Below are positions 1 to 6,632 of a stretch of DNA of 18,029 bases, in pieces. Made by a program: the position numbers and the translations under genes. The stretch comes from Candidatus Caenarcanales bacterium. Its GTDB lineage: Bacteria > Cyanobacteriota > Vampirovibrionia > Caenarcaniphilales > Caenarcanaceae. A model generated the notes under the pieces. The model saw only the letters and a program-made list of their open reading frames with translations, was not told the origin of the DNA and did not search any database. The stretch is from NCBI GenBank assembly GCA_947489925.1, contig CANLFK010000020.1:1-18029 (forward strand), read 5' to 3'. Each line of letters begins with the position of its first letter. Positions within the stretch are counted from its first letter, which is position 1.

Positions 1-683
1 TGGACGATTTTGAATTTGAAAAACTATGCGTTAAAACCCTAGGCGGTGAGCCAACTAAGCAGGCAAAAGGCGGAGATTTAGGCAAAGACGGAATTTTAAA
101 TAATTGGTCGGTAATTAGCGTCAAGCGTTCTGAAAACATCGGTAGAAATGTAGCGGATAATTTAAGAAGTGCGATTTTACGCTTTAGAAGAGAGAAAAAT
201 ATCGCTAAACAAAAAGATAATTTGGAATTTACTCTTCAGCACGGAGAAAAAATTAATTTGGCTAATTATGATGGTTTTATAATTGGTTTTAGTTTTGGAA
301 AAGGCTTAAAAGCAGAACTCGCCCAACTAGAAAGAGAAGAAGGCTTTAAAATTTTGCCTCTCACGGTTGAAGACATCTTGCCAGTAGCGAAAAGACCAAA
401 AGTAGTTTTAAAAGTAGAATGTATTAAACTTGGTGAGAGCGGTGATTATAAATTTATTGCGACCGCAGACACCGATGATAACCGACTAATTGAGTTTTTT
501 GCTTTTAAAGTTTTAGTGAAAAACAAAGAAGACGAGTACGAAAATCATGCGTTTGATAATTTCAATAAAACTAGTATTTTTGAAACCGAATTAAAAAAAG
601 GTGAATATAAAGTAACAGCAACCGCCACCGATGAATATGGCTTGACGGGCAATGATGAAACTGAGCTTACAATTAAAGGATAA
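1..683 (+). CDS. C-terminal part of a DNA methyltransferase/Mrr-like restriction-endonuclease fusion (5' end outside window)
   Basis: The frame is open from base 3 to a TAA at 681-683, so the gene begins upstream; an internal ATG at 222 is not the true start. The visible first ~75 residues carry the signature of an Mrr-type PD-(D/E)XK module: FEKLCVKTLGG, then GGDLGKDG, then VISVKRSENIGRNVADN. A later part (GFIIGFSFGKG, then LPLTVEDIL) continues that fold. From memory of the family, this module usually follows an N4/N6-adenine DNA methylase domain, which would lie upstream; that part is inference. The last ~95 residues (from KRPKVVLKVECI to TATATDEYGLTG) look like an Ig/PKD-type beta-sandwich. 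In the catalytic triad the position before V-K is Ser instead of the usual Glu/Gln, so nuclease activity is doubtful. Codons here are less AT-rich than in the central genes, which fits an acquired gene. Confidence 0.6.
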   Translation, partial: DDFEFEKLCVKTLGGEPTKQAKGGDLGKDGILNNWSVISVKRSENIGRNVADNLRSAILRFRREKNIAKQKDNLEFTLQHGEKINLANYDGFIIGFSFGKGLKAELAQLEREEGFKILPLTVEDILPVAKRPKVVLKVECIKLGESGDYKFIATADTDDNRLIEFFAFKVLVKNKEDEYENHAFDNFNKTSIFETELKKGEYKVTATATDEYGLTGNDETELTIKG

Positions 684-692
684 TTTAAAACT

Positions 693-764
693 ATGAGAGC
701 AAAATATATTAATCCATATACTGATTTCGGTTTGTATTATTTTTGTTTGTATTTTTGTAGGTAA
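693..764 (+). pseudogene. 5' scrap of an Rpn-family PD-(D/E)XK nuclease transposase
   Basis: A 23-codon frame starts MRAKYINPYTDFG and then degenerates into a Tyr/Phe/Cys run before TAA. AKYINPYTDFGFKK is the characteristic N-terminus of Rpn/'PD-(D/E)XK nuclease family transposase' proteins, which are normally about 300 residues long. Only the first 13 or so residues match here, so this is a remnant. It lies 9 bp after the stop of the preceding gene. A near-identical stretch occurs again at 17623-17666 in the same orientation. Confidence 0.55.
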
Positions 765-790
765 AATGTAATTGGTAAGAAAAAAATTAA

Positions 791-988
791 ATGAAAATTC
801 AAGCAATTATTCACGAAGCAGAAGAAGGTGGCTATTGGGCTGAAGTTCCGCTATTTAATGGTTGTTACACGCAAGGCGAAACCATCGATGAAACTATAGA
901 AAACCTTAAAGAAGTGGTGCAACTTTATTTTGATGATGACCTGAAACCAGAACACCCTACTGATAAAGTTATTGAACTTAGCTTATGA
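791..988 (+). CDS. hicB: HicB-family antitoxin
   Basis: This 65-residue protein has the HicB partial RNase-H-like fold: a beta strand MKIQAIIHEAEEGGYWAEVP, the conserved Gly-Cys-Tyr-Thr-Gln-Gly segment (GCYTQGETIDE) and a helix TIENLKEVVQLYF. HicB proteins neutralise the HicA mRNA interferase; short versions such as this often lack a separate DNA-binding domain. The stop codon overlaps the ATG of the downstream hicA remnant (ATGA at 985-988), the classical translational coupling of this toxin-antitoxin pair. Because the toxin is truncated, this antitoxin is probably an orphan. The start at 791 is the first ATG; upstream is an A-rich stretch with no convincing Shine-Dalgarno sequence. Confidence 0.85.
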   Translation: MKIQAIIHEAEEGGYWAEVPLFNGCYTQGETIDETIENLKEVVQLYFDDDLKPEHPTDKVIELSL

Positions 989-1092
989 AATCAGTATCAG
1001 GTAAAAAGCTTGCTAAAATTCTAGAAAAAAAAGGCAGGATTATAATTGTAGTTTTTCGGAAGTCAAAACAGACATTATTTCACCGCTTTTAA
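985..1092 (+). pseudogene. hicA: Truncated HicA toxin (mRNA interferase) remnant
   Basis: The frame overlapping the hicB stop begins MKSVSGKKLAKILEKKG, the typical first helix of HicA (dsRBD-like mRNA interferase, usually 60-80 residues). After Lys-Gly the similarity stops, and the frame ends at residue 35 (TAA 1090-1092) before the Gly-Ser-His-His motif that carries the catalytic His. The toxin is therefore dead. A different frame stays open from about 1038 to 1124 (ends LLNNTGRLYKRR), which suggests that a deletion or foreign DNA replaced the rest of hicA. I do not recognise that second fragment. Confidence 0.75.
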
Positions 1093-1190
1093 ATAATACA
1101 GGTAGACTTTACAAGCGTCGCTAAGAAAATAATTGAAAAAATTGTTAAGATTTGAAAAAGACTTTTTTTATGCCACGATTTTAATTTATT

Positions 1191-2063
1191 ATGCTTACAT
1201 TTCAAGACCTTATTGCTAAGTTAAACTCTTTTTGGGCTTCTCAGGGTTGTCTTATTCAACAAGCTTATGATTTAGAAAAAGGGGCTAGCACCATGAATCC
1301 AGCTACTTTTTTGCGTTCTTTGGGCCCTGAACCTTGGAATATGGCTTGCATTGATCCTTGTCGCAGACCAACTGATGGTCGTTATGGGCAAAATCCAAAT
1401 CGTTTGCAACATTATTTTCAATATCAAGTTATTATGAAGCCTTCTCCAAGCGATATTCAGGAAAAATATTTACAAAGCTTGGCAACTATCGGTATTAATT
1501 TTAAAGAACATGATATTCGTTTTGTCGAAGATAATTGGGAATCACCGACTTTGGGGGCTTGGGGAGTTGGTTGGGAAGTTTGGCTTGATGGCATGGAAAT
1601 TACCCAATTCACTTATTTTCAGCAAGCTGGCGGCATAGCCTTAAAGCCAATTTCGGTTGAAATAACATATGGACTTGAGCGATTGGCTATGTATTTGCAA
1701 GAAAAAAATAATGTCTATGATTTACAGTGGACTGACAAAAACACATATGGGCAAATCTATCATCAAGCTGAAATAGAATGGTCTGTTTATAATTTTGAAA
1801 AATCTTCAATCGAACGATTAATCAAAAGTTTTGAATTGAGTTATGAAGAATCTGAAAGTGCCTTAAGCTATGAACTTGTTTTGCCAGCATATGATCAAAT
1901 ATTAAAATGTTCTCATTTATTTAATTTACTAGATGCTCGGGGAGCAATTGGCAAAGATGAAAGAAGAGATTATATTTTGAAAATCCGAAAATTAGCAGAA
2001 GCCGTCTCTTTAGTTTATTTGAAACAGAGGGAAAACCTGAAACACCCTTTAATGTGTTCTTAA
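1191..2063 (+). CDS. glyQ: Glycyl-tRNA synthetase alpha subunit
   Basis: This is the catalytic alpha subunit of the bacterial alpha2beta2 glycyl-tRNA synthetase, which activates glycine and charges tRNA-Gly in the cytosol. The 290 residues match the family length. Landmarks are FWASQGCLIQQAYDLEKGA, FLRSLGPEPW, the class II motif-2 stretch CRRPTDGRYGQNPNR, YFQYQVIMKPSP, WEVWLDGMEITQFTYFQQ, ITYGLERLAMYLQ and CSHLFNLLDARGAI. No glyS follows: a tRNA gene and an unrelated gene come next. That matches lineages with unlinked glyQ and glyS, cyanobacteria among them. The region before the ATG is AT-rich without a Shine-Dalgarno sequence. Composition is a little more G+C-rich than its neighbours, as expected for a highly conserved enzyme. 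Confidence 0.97.
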   Translation: MLTFQDLIAKLNSFWASQGCLIQQAYDLEKGASTMNPATFLRSLGPEPWNMACIDPCRRPTDGRYGQNPNRLQHYFQYQVIMKPSPSDIQEKYLQSLATIGINFKEHDIRFVEDNWESPTLGAWGVGWEVWLDGMEITQFTYFQQAGGIALKPISVEITYGLERLAMYLQEKNNVYDLQWTDKNTYGQIYHQAEIEWSVYNFEKSSIERLIKSFELSYEESESALSYELVLPAYDQILKCSHLFNLLDARGAIGKDERRDYILKIRKLAEAVSLVYLKQRENLKHPLMCS

Positions 2064-2089
2064 TAATTTAAAAATGTCAGAAATAAGGC

Positions 2090-2119
2090 TTGTTTATCTT
2101 AATCTTTTGATGATATAGT
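2090..2119 (+). promoter_or_regulatory. Putative sigma70-type promoter of tRNA-Asp
   Basis: TTGTTT at 2090-2095 and TATAGT at 2114-2119 are separated by 18 bp. The predicted transcript would start near 2126, about 8 nt before the tRNA. The sequence match is moderate and the background is AT-rich, so this is a prediction from pattern and position only. Confidence 0.4.
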
Positions 2120-2133
2120 TTTCTAATCCTTAT

Positions 2134-2210
2134 GGATCTGTAGCTCAACTGGTTAGAGCGTCGCCCTGTCACGGCGAAGGTTGCGGGTTCGAGCCCCGTC
2201 AGATCCGCCA
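2134..2210 (+). tRNA. tRNA-Asp (anticodon GTC)
   Basis: The cloverleaf can be drawn by eye. The acceptor GGATCTG pairs with CAGATCC (2200-2206), the D arm is GCTC/GAGC, and the anticodon stem TCGCC/GGCGA encloses loop CTGTCAC with anticodon GTC at 2168-2170. The T arm is GCGGG-TTCGAGC-CCCGT. Discriminator G is followed by an encoded CCA (2208-2210). All stems are intact, so it should be functional. Confidence 0.97.
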
Positions 2211-2331
2211 TTTAATAAAGTATTAGAGATTTTCCTATAAAAAGATTTTTCAATTAATTTAACGGGCATAAAACTAGAAGAATATAAGTTTAACAAAGCC
2301 GTCAAAGAGTTAATTTTCTCTTTTTAATATT

Positions 2332-3009
2332 ATGAATGATTTTATTTTACTTGCCTTGATTTTAGTAAGCGTTATAGGTTGTTTATTAGTATTTTTTGGT
2401 TTTGATGAAAAATTAGCAAAAAAAGAAGAAAAAAATGCACTTGGTAAATTAATTGTAATTGAAGGCATTGAGGGCAGCGGGAAAACTTTATTAATGAATT
2501 TGCTTAAGGAAAATTTGCCTGAAGATTGGGCTTATACAAAAGAGCCTTATTATATAAATGATGATTTGCAAAACTGGACTAAAGAGAATTATCAGCTAGA
2601 CCGTGAAAATCATATTCAGAATAAAATTTTACCTATTTTGCAACAGAAAAGAATATTGGTAACTAATCGCTATTGGATGAGCGGTTGCGTTTATGATAAT
2701 TGGGAAGCAGAGTCTTATTTGAGTATTTGGCCAGAACCAGATTTAATTTTATGGTTAGATTATGAGCCAAAGGAATCTGATCCAGAAAGCCAAAGAACTG
2801 AAGCCGAATTAAAAGAATTAAGACAAAAATATTATAATTTGTTTTCTGAAATTAAAGAAAACCATGGCCATTTAAACTTTTGCTTAATTAAAACCGATGA
2901 TTTAGCCCCTGAAGAGATTTTAAAGTTAGCTATGAATGAAATTAAAAAAGTTATTCCACTACAAAAAGAATTCTCACCGCAAATTAATTCTCTTCCAATA
3001 AGCAATTAA
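2332..3009 (+). CDS. Membrane-anchored thymidylate-kinase-like P-loop protein
   Basis: Residues 4-24 form one hydrophobic segment (FILLALILVSVIGCLLVFFG), followed by a short Lys/Glu-rich linker and a nucleoside-monophosphate-kinase domain. The P-loop EGIEGSGKT lies at residues 44-52, with the acidic Gly-Ile-Glu form typical of thymidylate kinases. TKEPYY follows, matching the family's T-(R/K)-E-P motif. The Asp-Arg-Tyr position reads Asn-Arg-Tyr (residues 112-114), with a Ser three residues later. A LID-like region (ESQRTEAELKELRQKYYNLF) comes next. dTMP kinases are normally soluble and about 200-215 residues long, so the TM anchor and the DRY-to-NRY change are unusual. It may act on another nucleotide or be a divergent paralogue. 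Its stop overlaps that of mrp on the other strand (shared TTAA). Confidence 0.7.
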   Translation: MNDFILLALILVSVIGCLLVFFGFDEKLAKKEEKNALGKLIVIEGIEGSGKTLLMNLLKENLPEDWAYTKEPYYINDDLQNWTKENYQLDRENHIQNKILPILQQKRILVTNRYWMSGCVYDNWEAESYLSIWPEPDLILWLDYEPKESDPESQRTEAELKELRQKYYNLFSEIKENHGHLNFCLIKTDDLAPEEILKLAMNEIKKVIPLQKEFSPQINSLPISN

Positions 3010-4076
3010 ATTTCTTGAGCGGCTTGAATGCTTAGTTTAGCAGCTATTTTTCGACTCATTTCAAGAAAGATTTGACTAATTTCAGATTCTGGCTCAACTT
3101 CAACAATTGGCTTGCCCGAGTCTCCGCCTTCCCTTACATTAATTTGCAAAGGAATTTGTCCTAAACAATCAAAACCTAGGCTCTCAGCAACTTTTTTAGC
3201 TCCGCCATTACCAAAAATATCATATCGTTTACCAGTGTCTGGAGCGATAAAATAACTCATATTTTCAATTAAACCAAGCACTGAAACTTTTACTTGCTTA
3301 AACATCATTAAACCTTTTTTGCTATCCATTAAGGCAACATCTTGCGGAGTAGAAACAATAATTGCTCCAGCAATAGGCACAGCTTGCGAAATAGTTAATT
3401 GTGCATCTCCAGTACCTGGCGGTAAATCAATAAATAAATAATCTAAATCTCCCCAATCAACTTCCCGCAAAAACTGATTAATAGCACTATGTAGCATTGG
3501 ACCACGCCAAACAACAGGTTCATCATCTTTAATAATCATACCCATTGAAATTGCTTTTAAGCCATATGCCTGATTAGGTAGCATTTTTTTGCCATCTTCG
3601 GCAATCGTTGGCTGTTCGGTAATTCCCAGCATTAAAGGAATATTAGGACCAGTTATATCTGCATCTAAAATACCAACTTTTGCTCCCAAAGCCTTAAAAG
3701 CACAAGCCAAATTTACGGTAACTGTAGATTTACCAACTCCACCTTTTCCAGAGCTAATTGCAATTATATTTTTTACACCATCAATTGGTTGTTTGCCGCT
3801 AAAACCTTTAAATCCTCGAACTTCAGCGGTTGTTATAATTTCGACTTCGCTAGCACCTGCACCAATTAAGGCTTGCCTGCAATCTTCTTCGATTTTATTT
3901 TTTAAAGGGCAAGCTGGTGTAGTTAAGACCAAATTGAATTTAACTTTATTATTGGGCAATATTTCAATGCTACGAGCCATATTCAAAGTGATTAAATCTT
4001 TTTTTAAGTCTGGATCGTCTACTGTGCCTAATGCCAGTTTTGCTTTTTCTAAGCTAATTAATTGTGCTTGAGTCAT
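3006..4076 (-). CDS. mrp: Mrp/ApbC-family iron-sulfur cluster carrier ATPase
   Basis: An N-terminal MIP18/DUF59 domain (residues ~6-85, with TPACPLKNKIEEDC) precedes a ParA/MinD-type NTPase domain. The deviant Walker A is SGKGGVGKST (109-118), followed by LDADITGPNIPLMLG, VVWRGPMLHSA and DYLFIDLPPGTGDAQLT. Mrp/ApbC proteins bind a 4Fe-4S cluster at a dimer interface and pass it to apo-proteins in the cytosol. After ENMSYFI, where many family members have a CxxC cluster-binding pair, this one reads APDTGKRYDIFG with no cysteines. It is probably the last gene of a yceI-nth-mrp operon: the gap to the upstream gene is 31 bp. No Shine-Dalgarno sequence precedes the ATG. Confidence 0.95.
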   Translation of the reverse strand: MTQAQLISLEKAKLALGTVDDPDLKKDLITLNMARSIEILPNNKVKFNLVLTTPACPLKNKIEEDCRQALIGAGASEVEIITTAEVRGFKGFSGKQPIDGVKNIIAISSGKGGVGKSTVTVNLACAFKALGAKVGILDADITGPNIPLMLGITEQPTIAEDGKKMLPNQAYGLKAISMGMIIKDDEPVVWRGPMLHSAINQFLREVDWGDLDYLFIDLPPGTGDAQLTISQAVPIAGAIIVSTPQDVALMDSKKGLMMFKQVKVSVLGLIENMSYFIAPDTGKRYDIFGNGGAKKVAESLGFDCLGQIPLQINVREGGDSGKPIVEVEPESEISQIFLEMSRKIAAKLSIQAAQEI

Positions 4077-4107
4077 TTATATGTTGTAAAACTTTTTATA
4101 GTTTAAA

Positions 4108-4770
4108 TCAATTAAAATTTTTTTGGCAAATTGAGTTTAAATAACAAATTGAACATTTTGGATTTGTCTTGCCCAGACAGACTTTTCGTCCCAATTCAAT
4201 TAAAGCAACATGCACCTGAAAAGCTAATTTGCCTTGTATTTGAGGTTGCAAAAATTTATGGGCTTTCACTAAATCAATACCAGTTGGAATAATATTTCCT
4301 AATCGTTTAAAAATCCTGAACAAATGTGTGTCAATAGGAAAAGTACCTCGTTTAAAGGAAAACATTAATAAACAAGAAGCCGATTTAATGCCAATTCCTT
4401 TTATTTGAGTTAAAGCTTCTAAAGCCTCAGCATCTGATAAATCATTAATAAAATTTAAATTTAAATCTAGCCAATTTTGTTTTTCTAAATAATTAAGTGT
4501 ATTTAAAATATAAACAGACTTAGATTTTGACAAGCCGCATATTTTAATTGATTCAGTCAGCTTTTCAGGATTATTTTCAGCCAAAATAGTCTTATAATCT
4601 GGATAATCTAATTTTAGTTTTTTAAAAGCCAAATCAGCCAAATCATCGCTGGTAGACTGATTTAAAATTAGTAAAATTAAGAGGTCTAGTGGCTTATGCC
4701 TAGAATTTCTTATTTCTTGAATATTTGGATTATTCTCTAAAATTAAATTAATTAAAGCTTTGAAAGACAT
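4108..4770 (-). CDS. nth: Endonuclease III-like DNA glycosylase/AP lyase
   Basis: This 220-residue HhH-GPD protein is of normal length for endonuclease III, which removes oxidised pyrimidines and nicks AP sites in base excision repair. The helix-hairpin-helix is LTQIKGIGIKSAS. Its Lys129 aligns with the lyase nucleophile, and Asp147 in FPIDTHLFRI aligns with the catalytic aspartate, so it should be a bifunctional glycosylase. Four C-terminal cysteines (198, 206, 209, 215) form the 4Fe-4S loop, with spacing C-x7-C-x2-C-x5-C; the first interval is one longer than in E. coli Nth. LNQSTSDDLA replaces the usual SxQTTD-type helix, so it is a divergent member. It lies 26 bp after yceI and 31 bp before mrp, a possible Fe-S carrier for it. 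Confidence 0.88.
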   Translation of the reverse strand: MSFKALINLILENNPNIQEIRNSRHKPLDLLILLILNQSTSDDLADLAFKKLKLDYPDYKTILAENNPEKLTESIKICGLSKSKSVYILNTLNYLEKQNWLDLNLNFINDLSDAEALEALTQIKGIGIKSASCLLMFSFKRGTFPIDTHLFRIFKRLGNIIPTGIDLVKAHKFLQPQIQGKLAFQVHVALIELGRKVCLGKTNPKCSICYLNSICQKNFN

Positions 4771-4796
4771 AAATCAATTATGAAAACCAAAAACTT

Positions 4797-5384
4797 TTAT
4801 TGTTTGACCGCTTCAATTTCCAGAGAGACTTTAACTTGTTCTCCAATTACTAAGCCGCCATTGTCCATTGCTTTATTCCAATTTAAGCCAAAATCTTTTC
4901 GATTAAGAATAATATTTGCATTAGCTCCTAAACGAGATTCTCCTTTCATTCCTTTGATTAAACCTGTAATTTGAAATGGAAGTGCAATTTCTTTAGTTAC
5001 ACCGTGCATGGTCAAATTACCAATACAAATATAATTATTATTACCTTTTGCTTTTTTGATTTGTTTGCTGATAAAGGTTATTTCTGGGTATTTAGCCGTA
5101 TCCAAGAATTCAGGCGTTTTTAAATGTTCATCTCGCTTTTCATTGTCTGTATCAATACTGTCAGCTTTGATTTTTGCATTAACTGAAGATTTTGTTATAT
5201 CTTTTGCATCATAATTTATAATTCCATTAAAGTTTTTAAAGTTGCCTTTGGTATTTGAAATAACTAAATGTTTAACCGAAAAGTTAATTGAAGTATGGTC
5301 TTGATCAATTTCAAATTTGTCGGCGGCAAAGCAATTACCAATAATAGAAAAGCTCATCAAAAGAGTCAGTAAAGTTTTTTTCAT
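4797..5384 (-). CDS. Secreted YceI-family lipid/isoprenoid-binding protein
   Basis: Residues 1-20 are a classical signal peptide (MKK, hydrophobic core TLLTLLMSFSIIG, end CFA before ADKFEID), so the mature protein is exported. The rest is the YceI lipocalin-like barrel: FEIDQDHTSINFSVKHLV, then ITKSSVNAKIKADSIDTDN, RDEHLKTPEFLDTAKYPEIT, GNLTMHGVTKEIALPF and RKDFGLNW. YceI proteins bind long isoprenoids or quinone-like lipids in the periplasm; the exact ligand here is unknown. An export signal and a periplasmic lipid binder suggest a diderm envelope. It is probably the first gene of the yceI-nth-mrp operon. Upstream lies a palindrome-rich stretch (see 5406-5460). Confidence 0.93.
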   Translation of the reverse strand: MKKTLLTLLMSFSIIGNCFAADKFEIDQDHTSINFSVKHLVISNTKGNFKNFNGIINYDAKDITKSSVNAKIKADSIDTDNEKRDEHLKTPEFLDTAKYPEITFISKQIKKAKGNNNYICIGNLTMHGVTKEIALPFQITGLIKGMKGESRLGANANIILNRKDFGLNWNKAMDNGGLVIGEQVKVSLEIEAVKQ

Positions 5385-5405
5385 AATTGTAAAATCTCAG
5401 TGAAC

Positions 5406-5460
5406 TTATAGTAATTTAACTATAAACTATAAAATAAATACTAGCTCTCATGGTTATAGT
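5406..5460. promoter_or_regulatory. Repeated TTATAGT/ACTATAA heptamers, possible operator
   Basis: A perfect 7-bp inverted repeat TTATAGT-AATTTA-ACTATAA lies at 5406-5425. A further ACTATAA occurs at 5426-5432 and another TTATAGT at 5454-5460. All sit in the intergenic region upstream of yceI (minus) and of the methyltransferase scrap (plus). The spacing and symmetry resemble a repressor operator, but the AT-rich background makes chance plausible. Confidence 0.3.
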
Positions 5461-5494
5461 AAAATTTAAGTTAAATTAAAAATAAAAAACAAGA

Positions 5495-5611
5495 ATGTCT
5501 GAAAATTTAAAGTTTAAGTTTATTGATTTATTTGCTGGTCTTTGTGGAATTAGACTAGGTTGTAAATTAGCTGATGCTAACACTAAACTTCTTTCTCTTC
5601 AAAAGGCTTAA
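5495..5611 (+). pseudogene. 5' fragment of a C5-cytosine DNA methyltransferase
   Basis: A 38-codon frame starts MSENLKFKFIDLFAGLCGIR, the motif I region (FxDLFAGxGG, the SAM-binding loop) of Dcm-type C5-cytosine methyltransferases, which are normally 300-400 residues long. After ALADANTKL-like residues the frame runs into the tail of the AAA ATPase region and stops at 5609-5611. The rest of the gene is absent from the window. One motif I glycine is Cys, which fits decay. Similarity ends inside the first copy of the GCTAACACTAAACT repeat (5576-5589). Confidence 0.7.
5576..5589 (+). repeat. 14-bp direct repeat GCTAACACTAAACT, copy 1
   Basis: This is identical to 7344-7357. It lies at the break point of the C5-methyltransferase fragment and contains the stop codon (reverse strand) of the broken ATPase gene. 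The two copies enclose the ATPase gene and its upstream region, like a target-site duplication or a recombination scar. Confidence 0.5.
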
Positions 5612-6425
5612 TATAATAGTTTTCTTCTCTTGAAAGTAAACCTAAATAAGCTCTAGTGAAAAAATCTTTAAATTTATACTCACCTTGTTTTTTACTTTTT
5701 ATAAAACCTAGATCTTTCATTCTACCTATAAAGCGATCAAAATTTTGTTTTTCTTTTTTGTCTAAACCTTTGCAAATTTCTTCTCTAGTAAAAGAGTTTG
5801 TTCCTTCTTTGTTTGTAATTTCAGTGATTTTTTTTATTAATACTTTATAGTTTTGGCTTTTAATTTCTTCATAAAGAGGCTTAATAAATTTTTCACCAAT
5901 ATCATCAATTGACTTAACTAAGCCTTTTTTTAAATCACTTTCATCAATAATAAAATCTTCATCTACTGAAAAAACATTATCACCTATGATCTGAGCAAAT
6001 CTGGGTTGCCCCTCACAACATAAAGCCATTAAGCCTGTCAAATAGTCAGATTGTCCAGTTTTGATTTCTATTTCACAACTTTCAAATTCTCTCGTAAAAT
6101 ATTCAGCAAAAGCTTCTTTCTCTATTGGTAAAAGATTATAAAGATTAAAAATACGATTAGTTGATTCATGATTTTTAATAATAGCTTGTCTCTTTTCTTC
6201 AGTTCCACAAATCATAAATAGTAAGCTTGAATGAGGATCTAAAGTATCAGACAAACCCTTTAAAAAGTTTGCAAATTCAACTTCTTCTGCTAAGCCATTA
6301 ATTTCATCTAATAGTAAAAATATTCCTAAATAATCTTTAGACGGCATCTGAAAAGTATAGGACTTATAGCAAAATTTCAGCTTAAACCCCCTAGGCTTAC
6401 GCCATTCCCCGAAGGGGACATTCAA
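5583..6425 (-). pseudogene. C-terminal fragment of an interrupted AAA ATPase
   Basis: Real similarity begins near 6340, with SKDYLGIFLLLDEINGLAEE as the Walker B region (hydrophobic run plus LLLDE). It continues through SSLLFMICGTEEKRQ (sensor-1-like), FNLYNLLPIEKEAFAEYF and a C-terminal winged-helix-like region (FTREEICKGLDKK, then FIGRMKDLGFI). The first ~28 residues from the ATG at 6425 are encoded by the inserted 290-bp element and are not native. The N-terminal half with Walker A lies at 6614-7138. Joined at ...SSK/SKDYLG..., the two halves give an Orc/ExeA-like AAA ATPase of about 415 residues. Its partner and role are unknown; helicase, transposon and phage-defence ATPases share this layout. 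Confidence 0.7.
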
Positions 6426-6632
6426 TAAATCTATTATTTTAAATTTTCTGTCTTCAAAGTTTAAAGGTCTAACTCCTCTCTCTAATAGCCCACTTTCAGG
6501 GGGTTGGGGGTTTTAAAGCAAAATTCTTTAGTAAAAAGACTCTCTCAATTAGTTATTTCAGAGTTTTCTACCTAGTCAGCTTGACACATTAATTTACGCA
6601 GACTTTCTCAACTTTAAAACTTTTCAGATGCC
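6343..6632. mobile_element. 290-bp MITE-like element with 14-bp terminal inverted repeats
   Basis: GGCATCTGAAAAGT at 6343-6356 is the exact reverse complement of ACTTTTCAGATGCC at 6619-6632. The segment between has no credible gene and splits the AAA ATPase gene, with the two halves meeting cleanly at its ends. Internal structure includes a G/C hairpin TCCCC-GAA-GGGGA (6406-6418) and a sub-terminal inverted pair GCTTAAACCCCC (6380-6391) / GGGGGTTTTAAAGC (6506-6519). The flanks share a short imperfect match (tctttaga / tcttaga), possibly a decayed target duplication. I cannot assign it to an IS family. Confidence 0.75.

Noticed and set aside
591..806. 71-codon minus-strand ORF
   Set aside because: Low-complexity Phe/Ile/Cys sequence antisense to the end of the Mrr-type gene and the Rpn scrap.
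2034..2060. Hairpin GAAACAC/GTGTTC at the glyQ end as a terminator
   Set aside because: The stem is imperfect, lies inside the coding region and is not followed by a T run.
3589..4071. 160-codon plus-strand ORF
   Set aside because: Antisense shadow of mrp, whose protein is unmistakable; no family resemblance on this strand.
6495..6514. G-rich run as a G-quadruplex
   Set aside because: Only two G5 runs are close together; four are needed. It is better explained as one arm of an inverted repeat in the small element.
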